A stretch of DNA of 64,000 nt from an uncultured Duodenibacillus sp. (GCA_944388865.1 CALXKM010000002.1:85945-149944), one strand, 5' to 3'. Counted from the stretch's first letter, positions 36,715 through 47,148 are shown. The notes: generated by a model not told the origin, from the sequence alone. A program made the numbers and translations.

Positions 36715-37869
36715 ATGCTTTTAGAGTTTTTTCAATGGCTCTCTGAGGACATTCGTTTTTTCAGCGTCTTCAATTATTTGAGCCTTCGCGCAGTGATGGC
36801 CGCCTTGACGGCTATGGTCATTGGTTTTTGTGCTGGTCCGGCGGTGATTCGCAAGCTGCGCGAAATGCGCATCGGACAGGCCGTGAGAAACTACGGTCCC
36901 AAGACGCATCTTGTCAAAGACGGAACGCCTACGATGGGAGGCGTTTTGATTTTGGTTTCCATCGGGATTTCTTCGCTTTTGTGGATGGATCTCTCCAATC
37001 GCTTCGTCTGGGTCGTGCTTTTCGTGACGATTGGCTACGGCCTGGTGGGCTGGATTGACGATTACCGCAAAGTGGTTCACCACGATCCCAAGGGAATGAG
37101 CGCGCGAGAAAAGTTCGGCTGGCAGAGTCTGATCGGCTTTTTTTCAGCCGTCTATCTTGCCTTTGCCGTGTCGATGCCTGAAAACAGCCATGTGTTTTCA
37201 ATGATCGTCTCCTGGGTTGAAAACGGCTTTGAGATGCAGCAGCTCGACAAGCTTGCGCTGACGGTGCCCTTTTTCAAGCAGATCGCCTTTCCCTTCGGCG
37301 TGTGGGGCTTCATTGTGCTGACCTATATTGTCATTGTGGGCACGTCCAACGCAGTCAACCTCACCGACGGACTCGATGGACTGGCCATCATGCCCTGCGT
37401 AATGGTGGGGTCGGCTCTGGGCATCTTTGCCTACGTGGTGGGACGTCCTGACTTTGCCGGTTATCTCTACTTTGAATACATTCCGGGAGCAGGCGAGCTG
37501 GTGGTGATTTGCGCGGCTTTGGCTGGCGCAGGGCTTGCTTTTCTTTGGTTTAATGCGTATCCGGCGCAGGTCTTCATGGGCGATGTCGGTGCGCTTGCCT
37601 TGGGCGGCGCGCTGGGAACAGTGGCCGTCATTGCCCGTCAGGAGATCGTGCTTGCCATCATGGGCGGGATCTTTGTCGTGGAGACCGTTTCGGTGATGAT
37701 CCAGACAACGTATTTTCGTTTGACGCACGGCAAGCGCTTTTTCCTGATGGCGCCGATTCATCATCATTTTGAGTTGAAGGGCTGGAAGGAGACGCAGGTC
37801 GTGGTGCGGTTTTGGATCATCACGTTCGTGCTGGTGCTCATTGGACTGTCAACGCTCAAGATTCGCTAA
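36715..37869 (+). CDS. mraY: Phospho-MurNAc-pentapeptide transferase MraY
   Basis: 384 residues with about ten membrane helices. Family motifs seen: [19 protein letters not shown] with the Asp-Asp pair, [13 protein letters not shown], and [12 protein letters not shown] near the C-terminus. It makes lipid I at the inner membrane from UDP-MurNAc-pentapeptide. Full length. Confidence 0.97.
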   Translation: MLLEFFQWLSEDIRFFSVFNYLSLRAVMAALTAMVIGFCAGPAVIRKLREMRIGQAVRNYGPKTHLVKDGTPTMGGVLILVSIGISSLLWMDLSNRFVWVVLFVTIGYGLVGWIDDYRKVVHHDPKGMSAREKFGWQSLIGFFSAVYLAFAVSMPENSHVFSMIVSWVENGFEMQQLDKLALTVPFFKQIAFPFGVWGFIVLTYIVIVGTSNAVNLTDGLDGLAIMPCVMVGSALGIFAYVVGRPDFAGYLYFEYIPGAGELVVICAALAGAGLAFLWFNAYPAQVFMGDVGALALGGALGTVAVIARQEIVLAIMGGIFVVETVSVMIQTTYFRLTHGKRFFLMAPIHHHFELKGWKETQVVVRFWIITFVLVLIGLSTLKIR

Positions 37870-37889
37870 AAAGTTTGCAGAGAAACGCC

Positions 37890-39416
37890 ATGCGTGTAGA
37901 AAACGGCAAAAAAGCTCTTGTTTTGGGGTGCGGAGCTTCAGGGGCAGCCTCCGCGCGCTTTCTTTACCAGAGAGGCTGGCAGGTGCACGCGGCCGATACG
38001 CGAGAAAATCCGCCGGCGGCGCGAGCGCTTCTCGAAGATGGCATTTGCTTTACGGGTGGCGGCTTTGAGGCCGCTATGGCCGACGACGTGCAGCTTGTTG
38101 TCATCAGCCCGGGGCTTTCCCCAAAATTTTCCGCTGCAGCCTGTGTGGTTGAGCGTGCGGCGAGCCGCGGCATCGAGGTTGTGGGTGAAATCGAACTTTT
38201 TGCCCGGGAATTAAAGCGTCTGGAAGCTTTTCGCAAGTATCGGCCCAAAATCATTGCGATCACGGGCACCAACGGAAAGACGACGACGACTTCGCTTGCC
38301 GGCAGCATGGTGCGTGCCGCAGGGCTGTCGGTGTGCGTGGCAGGCAACATAGGGCCCAACGCCGTCAGCGAACTGGATCGGCTTTTGAAGGCCAATGAGC
38401 TGCCGCAGGTCTGGGTGCTTGAGCTCTCGAGCTTTCAGTTAGAGACCACGCAAAGCCTTGAGTGCACGGCCGCTGCCTTTTTAAACCTCACAGAGGATCA
38501 CGTTGACTGGCACGGCTCTATTGAAGAGTATGCGGCTGCCAAGGCGGGCATTTTTTCTGCCGGCACGCGCAGAGTGCTCAATGCAGAAGATGCCGTCGTC
38601 ATGAAGTGCGCCGAAGGCGTCGATCAAACGCTCGTTGACGTATTTGCCGATGCCGATCCCTGCGTGCCCGGACAGTGGGGCATCACGAGGGACTCGGGCA
38701 TTGAGTGGCTTTCCTATATTGGTCAGAGGCCGGTGCTCGGCGCTACGAAAGCCGCGCAGCTTGCGGCAGAACCTGCAGCTAAAACGCTGTTGATGCCGGT
38801 GGACGCACTCAAAATCCGCGGTCGGCACAATGCCATGAATGCGCTTGCTGCACTGGCGCTGGTCTCGGCAGCGGGCATCAGTCTGGCTGCGGCTCTGGAA
38901 GCGCTCAAAAACTATCAGGGCGAACCGCATCGCGTGCAGAGCGTACTGGAAGTCAACGGCATCGAATTCATCGACGACAGCAAGGGCACCAATGTGGGTG
39001 CAACGATGGCCGCCCTAAACGGTCTGGGCAAGGCAGGCCGAAAAAGTTCCATTATTCTGGGCGGCGACGGCAAGGGGCAGGATTTTGCGCCCTTGGCCGA
39101 TGTGCTTAGACAGTGGGCCGTACATGCGGTGCTCATCGGGCGGGATGCGCCGAAAATTAAAGAGGCCGTGCTCGCCGCCGGCGTTGCGTTTGAAGAAGCA
39201 GGACAGAATTTTGAACGCGCCGTGGAGCTTGCTTGGGCCGCGGCAAGAACGGGCGACGTCGTGCTGCTGTCGCCAGCGTGCGCAAGCTGGGACATGTTCA
39301 AGGACTACGCCGAGCGCAGCCGACGCTTTGTGCGAAAAGCGCAGGAAATTGCGCGCCGCGAAGCTGCAGCGCACTCAGAGGGCTCTTTTGAGAAAGCTGC
39401 AGGAGGTAGCGCGTAA
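37890..39416 (+). CDS. murD: UDP-MurNAc-L-alanine D-glutamate ligase MurD
   Basis: 508 residues from ATG 37890; an earlier frame start lies inside mraY. Contains a Rossmann-like first domain (LVLGCGASGAASARFL), the ATP loop ITGTNGKTTTTS near 128, and the third domain with DDSKGTNVGATMAAL and SPACASWDMFKDYAERS. It adds D-Glu to UDP-MurNAc-L-Ala. Its TAA overlaps the ftsW ATG (TAATG). Confidence 0.95.
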   Translation: MRVENGKKALVLGCGASGAASARFLYQRGWQVHAADTRENPPAARALLEDGICFTGGGFEAAMADDVQLVVISPGLSPKFSAAACVVERAASRGIEVVGEIELFARELKRLEAFRKYRPKIIAITGTNGKTTTTSLAGSMVRAAGLSVCVAGNIGPNAVSELDRLLKANELPQVWVLELSSFQLETTQSLECTAAAFLNLTEDHVDWHGSIEEYAAAKAGIFSAGTRRVLNAEDAVVMKCAEGVDQTLVDVFADADPCVPGQWGITRDSGIEWLSYIGQRPVLGATKAAQLAAEPAAKTLLMPVDALKIRGRHNAMNALAALALVSAAGISLAAALEALKNYQGEPHRVQSVLEVNGIEFIDDSKGTNVGATMAALNGLGKAGRKSSIILGGDGKGQDFAPLADVLRQWAVHAVLIGRDAPKIKEAVLAAGVAFEEAGQNFERAVELAWAAARTGDVVLLSPACASWDMFKDYAERSRRFVRKAQEIARREAAAHSEGSFEKAAGGSA

Positions 39417-40648
39417 TGGGGCTTTTCGGAGGACGTTCCCAGACAGGCGGCGAGCCGGCAGACTACAGAGCATGGGCCGATGAACCGGTGCTGCGCGGAC
39501 GCGCCTCGGTCGTTAAGCCCGACGGGGCCGACTGGGTGGTGATTTTGCTTGTCGTCGGACTGCTTTCTCTCGGGGCCCTGATGGTGTATTCGGCCTCAAT
39601 TTCGCTTGCAGACAGCCCTAAGTACAACACGACGCCGTATCACTTTCTGGTAAGACACCTGATTTTCATCGCGATGAGCTTTGCGGCGGGCTATGTCGTC
39701 TACCGCATTCCGATGCGGGTTTGGAACAAGCTTGCCCCCTTTGTCGTGGCGCTGGCCATTGTCCTTTTGTGCTTGGTGCTTGTGCCTGGCGTGGGCAAGT
39801 CGGTCAATGGATCGCGCCGCTGGATTGAGCTTGGCTTTATAAGCCTGCAGGTGACCGAATTGGCCAAATTTGCGGCGCTTATTGGGGCGGCGTACTTTAC
39901 CGTGCAGCGTCAGGACTACATGCACTCCTTTACCAAGGGACTGGGGCCTATGGCTGTGGTGATGTGCTTTGTGTCGGCGCTCATCAGTCTGCAGCCCGAT
40001 CTGGGAGCGATTATGGTCATTGTCTGCATTGCCATGGGGGTGCTCTTTTTAGGGGGCCTAAATGTGCGCATCTTCATTGTGGTGAGCGTGGCGGTGGTGC
40101 TCGTGGTGGCGCTCATGATCTACGATTCGCCCTGGCGCTTGCAGCGCGTGATGGCCTATCTGGATCCATGGAGCAGCGAATACGCTTTGGACAAGGGCTA
40201 TCAGCTGAGCCACTCGCTGATTGCCTTTGGGCGAGGAGAACTTTTCGGCGTGGGGCTTGGCGCCTCGGTTGAAAAGCTGCATTATCTGCCCGAGGCTCAC
40301 ACCGACTTTATTCTTGCCGTGGTGGGCGAAGAACTAGGCTTTATCGGCGTGGTCATTACATTGACGGCATACTATTGGCTGGTGAGGCGCGCCTTTGCCA
40401 TTGGGCGGCAGGCCATTAAGCTCGATCGCGTCTTCTCCGGCCTTGTTGCCGAGGGCGTGGGCATCTGGATCGGCGTGCAGGTCGTCATCAATGCGGGCGT
40501 GGCTACCGGTCTTTTTCCCACCAAGGGACTGACGCTGCCCTTGATGAGCTACGGGGGCTCCTCGCTCATGGCTACAATTGCAGCCGTTGCGCTGCTGTTG
40601 CGCACGGATCGCGAAAACCGCATTTTGATGCGCGGCGGCAAGGTTTAG
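39416..40648 (+). CDS. ftsW: Septal peptidoglycan glycosyltransferase FtsW
   Basis: 410 residues; about 45 cytoplasmic residues then ten predicted membrane helices. SEDS-family motifs: GSRRWIELG, the aspartate-containing SLQPDLGAIM, and YGGSSLMATI at the end. It polymerises lipid II at the septum with FtsI. GGAGG ribosome site overlaps the murD end. Confidence 0.95.
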   Translation: MGLFGGRSQTGGEPADYRAWADEPVLRGRASVVKPDGADWVVILLVVGLLSLGALMVYSASISLADSPKYNTTPYHFLVRHLIFIAMSFAAGYVVYRIPMRVWNKLAPFVVALAIVLLCLVLVPGVGKSVNGSRRWIELGFISLQVTELAKFAALIGAAYFTVQRQDYMHSFTKGLGPMAVVMCFVSALISLQPDLGAIMVIVCIAMGVLFLGGLNVRIFIVVSVAVVLVVALMIYDSPWRLQRVMAYLDPWSSEYALDKGYQLSHSLIAFGRGELFGVGLGASVEKLHYLPEAHTDFILAVVGEELGFIGVVITLTAYYWLVRRAFAIGRQAIKLDRVFSGLVAEGVGIWIGVQVVINAGVATGLFPTKGLTLPLMSYGGSSLMATIAAVALLLRTDRENRILMRGGKV

Positions 40649-40687
40649 CCTCGGGCGGACGGACAAACATTTAAGGGAAAAAAGTTT

Positions 40688-41773
40688 ATGAGCGACAAGC
40701 ACCTTCTCATCAGCGCCGCCGGTACGGGCGGGCATGTGATGCCAGGGCTTGCCGTGGCCCGCGAGATGCGCCGCCGCGGCTGGACTGTGAGCTGGATCGG
40801 AACGCAGACCGGCATGGAAGGCGATCTGGTGGCCAAAGACGGCATCGAGTTTACGGGGCTGGACTTCAAGGGCGTGCGGGGCAAGGGGCTAAAAGGACTC
40901 GTGAGCGGCATCGTCAAGCTTTTTCTGGCCACGCGCAAGGCTTCAGACATCATCGGACGCATGAAGCCCGACGTGCTCTTTACGACCGGAGGCTACATCG
41001 CCGTGCCTGTTTGCAAGGGCGCGAAGAAGACGGGCACAAAAATTGTGCTCATGAACTGCGATGCCGACATTTTGATGTCTTCAAAGATCGTGATGAATCA
41101 GGCCTCGGCCGTTGCCTGCGGCTTTGCCGGTTCGGCACGGTCTCTGGCTGGGGAAAAAGGCAAAATCACGGGCAACCCCGTGCGCGCGGAGATTGAAGCG
41201 CTCGAAAGCCCTCAAGAGCGTCTGTCGGGCCGTACGGGAAAACTTAAGATTTTGGTTTTCGGCGGCAGCCTGGGCGCGCAGGTTCTCAATGAGACGCTGC
41301 CTCAGGCGCTTGCGCTTTTTGACGAAGACGCGCGTCCTGAGGTCGTGCACCAGACGGGGGCTAAAAATGTTGAAGCGGTGCGCGCGCTTTATGAAAAGGC
41401 AGGCGTCAAAGCCGATATCCGGGGCTTTATTGACGACATGGCCTCGGCCTACCGCGACAGCGACATCGTCATCTGCCGCTCGGGCGCAATGAGCGTGAGC
41501 GAATTGTGCGCCGCGGGAGCAGCGAGCATTCTGGTGCCTTTTGTTGTGAAAACCACCAACCATCAGCTGGGTAATGCGCGCTATATGGCCGAACACGGAG
41601 CCTCGATCATGCTCGAGCAGGCCAAGCTCACGCCCGAGCACTTGTTTGGCATTTTGCATAGTCTCAAGCGCGATCGCATTCTCAACATGGCGCAAAGCGC
41701 CAGAGCGCTGGCGCGCCGTCATGCGGCAAGCCAAGTTGCCGACATGATTGAGGCGACGGCTCAGTTGCATTAA
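40688..41773 (+). CDS. murG: UDP-GlcNAc:lipid I GlcNAc transferase MurG
   Basis: 361 residues, GT-B fold. The N-terminal glycine loop GTGGHVMPGLAVA near residue 12, TTGGYIAVPV near 98, GGSLGAQVLNE near 195 and the C-terminal CRSGAMSVSELCAAG match MurG. It converts lipid I to lipid II on the cytoplasmic face of the membrane. Confidence 0.96.
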   Translation: MSDKHLLISAAGTGGHVMPGLAVAREMRRRGWTVSWIGTQTGMEGDLVAKDGIEFTGLDFKGVRGKGLKGLVSGIVKLFLATRKASDIIGRMKPDVLFTTGGYIAVPVCKGAKKTGTKIVLMNCDADILMSSKIVMNQASAVACGFAGSARSLAGEKGKITGNPVRAEIEALESPQERLSGRTGKLKILVFGGSLGAQVLNETLPQALALFDEDARPEVVHQTGAKNVEAVRALYEKAGVKADIRGFIDDMASAYRDSDIVICRSGAMSVSELCAAGAASILVPFVVKTTNHQLGNARYMAEHGASIMLEQAKLTPEHLFGILHSLKRDRILNMAQSARALARRHAASQVADMIEATAQLH

Positions 41774-41814
41774 TGCATTATGTTTTGCCGCCATGCGGCT
41801 AAGGAACGGTTTTT

Positions 41815-43200
41815 ATGAAGTTTATGGTCAAGCACCTGCACTTTGTCGGCATCGGCGGCACGGGCATGTGCGGCATTGCCGAGGTGCTGCTTAATTTGGG
41901 CTATACGGTCAGCGGCTCGGACATCGCGGCAAGTCCGGTGACCGAGCGGCTGCAGTCTTTGGGCGCCGTGGTCCATCAGGGGCATGAGGCTAAAAACATT
42001 GAAGGCGCTGATGCGCTTGTCATTTCAAGCGCAGTGCACGAGGACAATCCTGAGGTGGCTGCGGCGCGCGCTGCGCATATCCCCGTGGTGCCTCGCGCCG
42101 TGATGCTCGCCGAACTGATGCGGCTGCGTCGCGGCATAGCCATTGCGGGCACGCACGGCAAGACGACGACAACGTCGCTGACCACTTCGCTTCTGGCAGC
42201 AGGCGGCCTTGATCCCACGTACGTGATCGGCGGCAGGCTCAATAGTTCCGGGGCCAATGCCCGTCTTGGCAGCGGCGAATACATTGTGGCCGAAGCCGAC
42301 GAGTCTGATGCTTCGTTTTTAAATCTCACGCCTGTGATTGCAGCCATTACCAATATCGATGCCGATCACATGGATACTTACGGACACGATTTTGAGCGAC
42401 TCAAGAAGGCTTTTGCCGACTTCATCGGGAGGCTCCCCTTTTACGGCGTTGCGGTGCTGTGCACCGATGACGCCAACGTGCGCTCGATTCTTCCAATGAT
42501 CAGCAAGCGCGTGGTGGCCTATGGTCTTAACGACGAGGCCGATGTGCGCGCCGTCGACATTCGCGCGCAGGGCACGCGCATGGCCTATACCGTGCTCAGA
42601 GACAATCATCGGCCGCTGCCCGTGGTGCTCAATTTGCCGGGCGTGCACAATGTGGTCAATTCGCTTGCGGCCATTGCCGTGGCAACGCTTGTGGGCGTGC
42701 CCGATGAGGCCATCGTCAAGGCGTTGGCCGAATTCCGAGGCGTGGGCAGGCGTTTTTCTCAGTATGGCGAAATTGCCTGCGAGGGCGGTACGTTTGCGTT
42801 GGTCGACGACTACGGACATCATCCGCATGAAATGGCCGCTACGATTGCAGCTGCGCGCGGCGCATGGCCCGAGAGACGTCTTGTGCTTGCCTTCCAGCCG
42901 CATCGCTACACTCGCACACGCGACTGCTTTGAGGAGTTCGTCAAAGTGCTCTCAAGCGTTGACGTGCTGGTATTGGCTGATATCTATCCCGCCGGCGAAG
43001 AGCCTATTGAGGGCATAAGCGGCAGGACGCTTGCCCAAGCTGTCGGAGAAAAAAGCGCGCATCAGCCGGTATTTTGTCCGCAGGTGGCCGATATGCCGCA
43101 GACGCTTCGCGGCGTCATCAAGGCCGGCGACGTGGTGCTCACAATGGGCGCCGGCAGCGTAGGGCGCGTGGCGCCGGCGCTTGCGGGCACCGTTTCCTAG
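41815..43200 (+). CDS. murC: UDP-N-acetylmuramate L-alanine ligase MurC
   Basis: 461 residues; N-terminal [17 protein letters not shown] nucleotide-binding segment, ATP loop GTHGKTTT near 118, EADESDASF and the C-terminal DDYGHHPHE / FQPHRYTRT blocks. It adds L-Ala to UDP-MurNAc, the first cytoplasmic ligation. An AAGGA site precedes the ATG; a second in-frame ATG three codons later is possible. Confidence 0.96.
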   Translation: MKFMVKHLHFVGIGGTGMCGIAEVLLNLGYTVSGSDIAASPVTERLQSLGAVVHQGHEAKNIEGADALVISSAVHEDNPEVAAARAAHIPVVPRAVMLAELMRLRRGIAIAGTHGKTTTTSLTTSLLAAGGLDPTYVIGGRLNSSGANARLGSGEYIVAEADESDASFLNLTPVIAAITNIDADHMDTYGHDFERLKKAFADFIGRLPFYGVAVLCTDDANVRSILPMISKRVVAYGLNDEADVRAVDIRAQGTRMAYTVLRDNHRPLPVVLNLPGVHNVVNSLAAIAVATLVGVPDEAIVKALAEFRGVGRRFSQYGEIACEGGTFALVDDYGHHPHEMAATIAAARGAWPERRLVLAFQPHRYTRTRDCFEEFVKVLSSVDVLVLADIYPAGEEPIEGISGRTLAQAVGEKSAHQPVFCPQVADMPQTLRGVIKAGDVVLTMGAGSVGRVAPALAGTVS

Positions 43201-43234
43201 CGCCTGCGGATTGGACAAGAGAAAAGGACGAATC

Positions 43235-44185
43235 ATGCAGTTTGAAACGATTGATCCCAAGAGTCTGGGGCGCGTGGCCGTGTTGATGGGCGGCATGAGT
43301 TCCGAGCGTGAAGTGTCGCTTTCGACCGGACACGGCGTTTTTGAGGCGCTGCGGCAAAAAGGGGTGGATGCAACGGCCATTGATCCCGCCAAGACCCCCG
43401 TGGAAGAGCTGCGCGGAAAGTTCGACCGCGTGATGATTTCTCTGCACGGTCGCTTCGGCGAGGACGGCACGGTGCAGGGGGTGCTTGAATATCTGAGAAT
43501 TCCTTATACCGGGCCCGGCGTGTGCGCAAGCGCCATTGCCATGAATAAAGAACTCACGCGCAGAGTCTGGAGCGCCTGCGGATTGCCGGTGGCCAAGGGT
43601 CTTGTGGTGCAAGGCGCTCACGAGGCGGGCCGCGTCATTGCTCAATTGGGCCGCGATCTTGTCGTCAAGCCCGTCTCCGACGGCTCTTCAATTGGCGTGA
43701 GCAAGCTCAAGGATGCCGACGAGGCGGCATTGAAGAAAGCTCTCGAAGAGGCGCTTGCTCTCAATGAAGGCGTGCTTGTCGAAGAACGCATCTGCGGGCG
43801 AGAGTTTACGGTTGCCATTCTCGACGGCAAGGCGCTGCCCGTCATTGAAATCCGTGCGCCCGAGGGTGATTACGACTACCACAACAAGTATTTTGGAAAC
43901 GCGGTTTCCTACGACTGCCCGGCGCATCTCGATGAGACCAAGACGCGCGAAGTGCAGCAAGCCTGCGAGAAAGCTTTTGCTGCTGTCGGTGCCCGCGGTT
44001 GGGGCCGCATTGATGTGATGATGCGCCAAGACGGCTCTTTTGTGCTTCTGGAACTCAACACGAGCCCGGGCATGACGCCGCACTCGCTTGTTCCTATGGC
44101 CGCGCGCGCCGTCGGACTTGATTACGCCGATTTGTGCCTGCACCTTGCCTCGAAGGCGGCACTTGACTATGAGCGCTCGGCATAA
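43235..44185 (+). CDS. ddl: D-alanine-D-alanine ligase
   Basis: 316 residues from ATG 43235, which follows AAAAGGA; a longer frame starts in the murC tail. ATP-grasp enzyme with LMGGMSSEREVSLSTG at the start, SLHGRFGEDG, GGSS-like loop DGSSIGV, and ELNTSPGMTPHS near the end holding the metal ligands. It makes the D-Ala-D-Ala used by MurF; DdlB-type position in the cluster. Confidence 0.95.
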   Translation: MQFETIDPKSLGRVAVLMGGMSSEREVSLSTGHGVFEALRQKGVDATAIDPAKTPVEELRGKFDRVMISLHGRFGEDGTVQGVLEYLRIPYTGPGVCASAIAMNKELTRRVWSACGLPVAKGLVVQGAHEAGRVIAQLGRDLVVKPVSDGSSIGVSKLKDADEAALKKALEEALALNEGVLVEERICGREFTVAILDGKALPVIEIRAPEGDYDYHNKYFGNAVSYDCPAHLDETKTREVQQACEKAFAAVGARGWGRIDVMMRQDGSFVLLELNTSPGMTPHSLVPMAARAVGLDYADLCLHLASKAALDYERSA

Positions 44186-44206
44186 GCCTTTAGGAGACGG
44201 CTAGAG

Positions 44207-45202
44207 GTGGCGGAACCGAAAAAGAAAACCGAACGCAAAGGGCAGCAGTCCCAGGAAAAAGCGCTGCCGCAGACGCAGGCGAGTGCAAGTGCTGCAGTAC
44301 GCCGCAGACGCTGGAGAGCTGCAGCGGTTTTGCTTTTCGTCGTCTTTGCGGCGTTCGGACTTGTGCGCCTCTATCAAACGCCTTTTCTGGCCATAGAATC
44401 CGTCGAGGTGAGAGGGCCTGTTGAAGCTCTGGGGCTTGAAGAGGTCGTCAATGCCGTCAAGAGCAGTTTGCAGGGCAATATGCTCACCGCCGACATCGGT
44501 CGCGTGAAAAAAGCTGTTGAGGACATCTCTTGGATTAAAAGCGCCGAAGTAGCGCGTCTGTGGCCCGATGCGCTGCATGTGGAAGTGGTGCGGCACAAGG
44601 CTGTGGCCATTTTTGAAGACGGCAGGCTTGTAAGCGATGAGGGCGTGCTTTTTTCAAGCAACGATGAACCCATTGATCGACTGATGGCGATGCCTACCTT
44701 CTCGGGCGACCCGCAGTACGTCTCCGAGGCCGTTCGGCTGCTTCCTCTTTTTGAAAAACAGGCCGAGCGTCTTTCTGCCAAGGTCAAGGCCGTTGATGCT
44801 ACATTTCGCGGCAGCTGGTCGATCGTCATCGAGTCGGCTCAATTTGATGCGATGAAAATCGAACTGGGAAGGGCGCTTACCAAAAACGGTCCTGCGGTGA
44901 GGCTTGCTCAGGTCGTGGACAATTTGCCCGAGGTGGCCGAGATGATGCAGGGCTATCCTGAGCGCATTGACGCCCGATACAAGGATGCTTTTGCGGCTCG
45001 GATCCCGACGCCCTCAGCGCAGCAGCGATGGCTAGCCTCGCATCCGCAGGCCAGGGCAGGCACTGAGGGCCAAACACTTCTTTTGCCCCAGCAAAAAGCT
45101 AAGACTGGGCAAAAGGACGAGAACAAGGAAAAAGGCAGCGGCAAGTCTGACAACAAGCAGAAGGCAAAAAGCATTTCTGCCGCTAAGAAGGTTGACAACT
45201 GA
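44207..45202 (+). CDS. ftsQ: Cell division protein FtsQ
   Basis: 331 residues, GTG start behind AGGAG. A 45-residue cytoplasmic segment rich in Lys/Gln, one membrane helix (about 44-63), a POTRA domain (AIESVEVRGPVE onward) and the beta domain. The last ~50 residues are a Lys/Gln/Ser/Gly-rich low-complexity tail beyond the usual FtsQ end. FtsQ bridges early and late divisome proteins with FtsL/FtsB. Next gene ftsA starts at its stop. Confidence 0.9.
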   Translation: MAEPKKKTERKGQQSQEKALPQTQASASAAVRRRRWRAAAVLLFVVFAAFGLVRLYQTPFLAIESVEVRGPVEALGLEEVVNAVKSSLQGNMLTADIGRVKKAVEDISWIKSAEVARLWPDALHVEVVRHKAVAIFEDGRLVSDEGVLFSSNDEPIDRLMAMPTFSGDPQYVSEAVRLLPLFEKQAERLSAKVKAVDATFRGSWSIVIESAQFDAMKIELGRALTKNGPAVRLAQVVDNLPEVAEMMQGYPERIDARYKDAFAARIPTPSAQQRWLASHPQARAGTEGQTLLLPQQKAKTGQKDENKEKGSGKSDNKQKAKSISAAKKVDN

Positions 45203-46464
45203 TGGAAGGCGCACAACTGAATTCAACAATTGCAGCTTTGGATATCGGCACAAGCAAGATTTCCGTTGCCGTGGGCGAAGCGCTTCCCGACGGCGAACTT
45301 GCCGTGCTGGGCTTTGGCAAGGTGAGCGCAGAAGGCATCCATGCGGGCAGCGTTCAAGATGTCGAGCTTGCCGTTGAATCCATCAGAGCGGCCGTGACGG
45401 AGGCTGAGGCAACCTCGCAGCGCAAAATCACGACTGTTTCGGCGGCGCTCACCGGCAAGCATTTGCACAGCATCAACAAGGTGGGCCAGCTCGTGCTCCC
45501 CGATGGAGAGGTCGACAGCAGCGCCGTCAAGCGCGCCACTCGTCTGGCAATGGCTTTTGACCCCAAGGTCGATGCCAAAAGCGCAGATGACCGCGTGGTC
45601 TCGCACGTCATCAAAGGCTATACGCTCGACAACGACGATGCCATGCTGCAGGATCCTGTGGGCATGACGGGCAATGTTTTGAAGGCGCATGCGCATCTGG
45701 CCATTGGCTCAGACAGCGTGGTGCTCAATCTTGTCAAATGCATTCGCAGAGCGAGCCTCGACATTGAAGGCCTCGTGCTGCAGCCCTGGGCGAGCGCCGC
45801 GGGCACGCTTACGCCCACTGAAAAAGAACTCGGGGTCATTGCTCTCGATATCGGTGCAGGTACGGTTGATGTGGCCTGCTTTGAACACGGCCATATTGCC
45901 TTTACCGGCGTGGCGCAGACCGGAGGCGAAATCATCACGCGCGATATTGCCGCTGGGCTCAATTGCTCAATTGCCGACGCCGAGGACATCAAGCTTGCCT
46001 ATGGGCATGTCGGACGCCGAGCCGAAGATGGTTTTGAGCGCATTCGCTACATTCGCGAATCTACGCAGACCGAAGAGTCGATTACGAGCGCTGATCTCGT
46101 CAACATCATTGAAGCGCGCAGCGAAGAGATTCTGCGCGTGACGGCGCACTATTTTCTCAAGCCCGATAGTTGGCTTGCCAAAGCCGCCGGAGGCATCGTC
46201 ATCACTGGAGGCGTCAGCCGCATGCCCGGCTTTGACAGACTTGCGCAGCAGGTGCTGGGACTGCCCGTGCGCGTGGGCGTGCCGCCGATGCAAAAGGGCA
46301 GCGCACTGGGGCTTGTGAGTCCGGAAGATGCGACGGTTGTCGGCGTGCTTTTGGAAACCATGAGAAGGCGGCGTCTGGCTGGCGGCTCCAAGCACAAGTC
46401 CGGACGATTTGACGGGCTTCTCGGCGTCGTGCGCCGCATTATGTTCGGTGATTTTTCAGGGTAA
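45202..46464 (+). CDS. ftsA: Cell division actin-like protein FtsA
   Basis: 420 residues with actin-fold motifs: ALDIGTSKISVAVGE, the FtsA-specific 1C domain (about 85-165), ALDIGAGTVDVACF, and GGIVITGGVSRMPG. The C-terminal GLLGVVRRIMFGDF forms the amphipathic membrane-targeting helix. FtsA anchors FtsZ and recruits division proteins. It is the last dcw gene here: ftsZ, normally immediately downstream, is missing. Confidence 0.95.
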   Translation: MEGAQLNSTIAALDIGTSKISVAVGEALPDGELAVLGFGKVSAEGIHAGSVQDVELAVESIRAAVTEAEATSQRKITTVSAALTGKHLHSINKVGQLVLPDGEVDSSAVKRATRLAMAFDPKVDAKSADDRVVSHVIKGYTLDNDDAMLQDPVGMTGNVLKAHAHLAIGSDSVVLNLVKCIRRASLDIEGLVLQPWASAAGTLTPTEKELGVIALDIGAGTVDVACFEHGHIAFTGVAQTGGEIITRDIAAGLNCSIADAEDIKLAYGHVGRRAEDGFERIRYIRESTQTEESITSADLVNIIEARSEEILRVTAHYFLKPDSWLAKAAGGIVITGGVSRMPGFDRLAQQVLGLPVRVGVPPMQKGSALGLVSPEDATVVGVLLETMRRRRLAGGSKHKSGRFDGLLGVVRRIMFGDFSG

Positions 46465-46518
46465 TGCGTCATTGATGCCTTGAAAAAACAACGGGCTGTC
46501 TCCATATGTGTCTGAAAG

Positions 46519-46538
46519 GGCACGCATTGCTGCGTGCC
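46519..46538 (+). terminator. Stem-loop after ftsA
   Basis: GGCACGCA and TGCGTGCC form a perfect 8-bp stem around TTGC, followed by a short GTTTTG. It lies between ftsA and the MdaB-like gene and may end the dcw transcript, although the T-run is poor. Confidence 0.5.
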
Positions 46539-46563
46539 GATGTTTTGAATGGAGAAGTTTGTT

Positions 46564-47148
46564 ATGACCGAAAAATATGCGCTTGTCATTGACGGTGGCT
46601 GCAAATTTCATGGTGCGGGCGGCACGCTCAACCACCACTACTGCGAACTTGCTCGACAGACTCTCGAAGAAATGGGCTGGAGCGTGGATGTGGTTCGAGC
46701 GCAAGATCAATGGGACGCAGCAGAGCAAGCGCAAAAGCTAATTGAAGCCGATGCAGTTCTTCTGCAGACGCCCATTTGGTGGATGGCGTCTCCTTGGCAA
46801 GTCAAGCGCTATGTTGATGAGGTGTTTTGTGCTCCGGGCGTAGCCAATGGAGACGGCAGAACGCGCAGCGCGCCCGAAGTCAACTATGGCCGAGGCGGCG
46901 TGCGCAAAGCGCACTACATGATTTCCTGCACGTGGAACGCGCCGGCAAACGCATTCACGGCGCCTGAAGAGTTTTTTGAGGGCAAAGGCATCGATGCCGT
47001 TGTGCTGCCGATGCACAAAGCATTTCAGTTCATCGGTATGAAGCCCATGCAAACCTTTATGGCCAATGATGTCGTCAAAAATCCCACGCATGAGGCCGAC
47101 TTCAAGCGCTTTGTCGAGCTCGTCAGGAAGAATTTCTCGGCGCTCTAA
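46564..47148 (+). CDS. NAD(P)H:quinone oxidoreductase, MdaB family
   Basis: 194 residues from ATG 46564 (AGAAG ribosome site); an in-frame ATG at 46549 is possible. Flavodoxin-like fold with LLQTPIWWMASPWQVKRYVDEVF and the MdaB-type SCTWNAPANAF segment. MdaB enzymes reduce quinones by two electrons using NADPH and FAD. It occupies the position where ftsZ is normally found and has no functional link to division. Confidence 0.85.
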   Translation: MTEKYALVIDGGCKFHGAGGTLNHHYCELARQTLEEMGWSVDVVRAQDQWDAAEQAQKLIEADAVLLQTPIWWMASPWQVKRYVDEVFCAPGVANGDGRTRSAPEVNYGRGGVRKAHYMISCTWNAPANAFTAPEEFFEGKGIDAVVLPMHKAFQFIGMKPMQTFMANDVVKNPTHEADFKRFVELVRKNFSAL

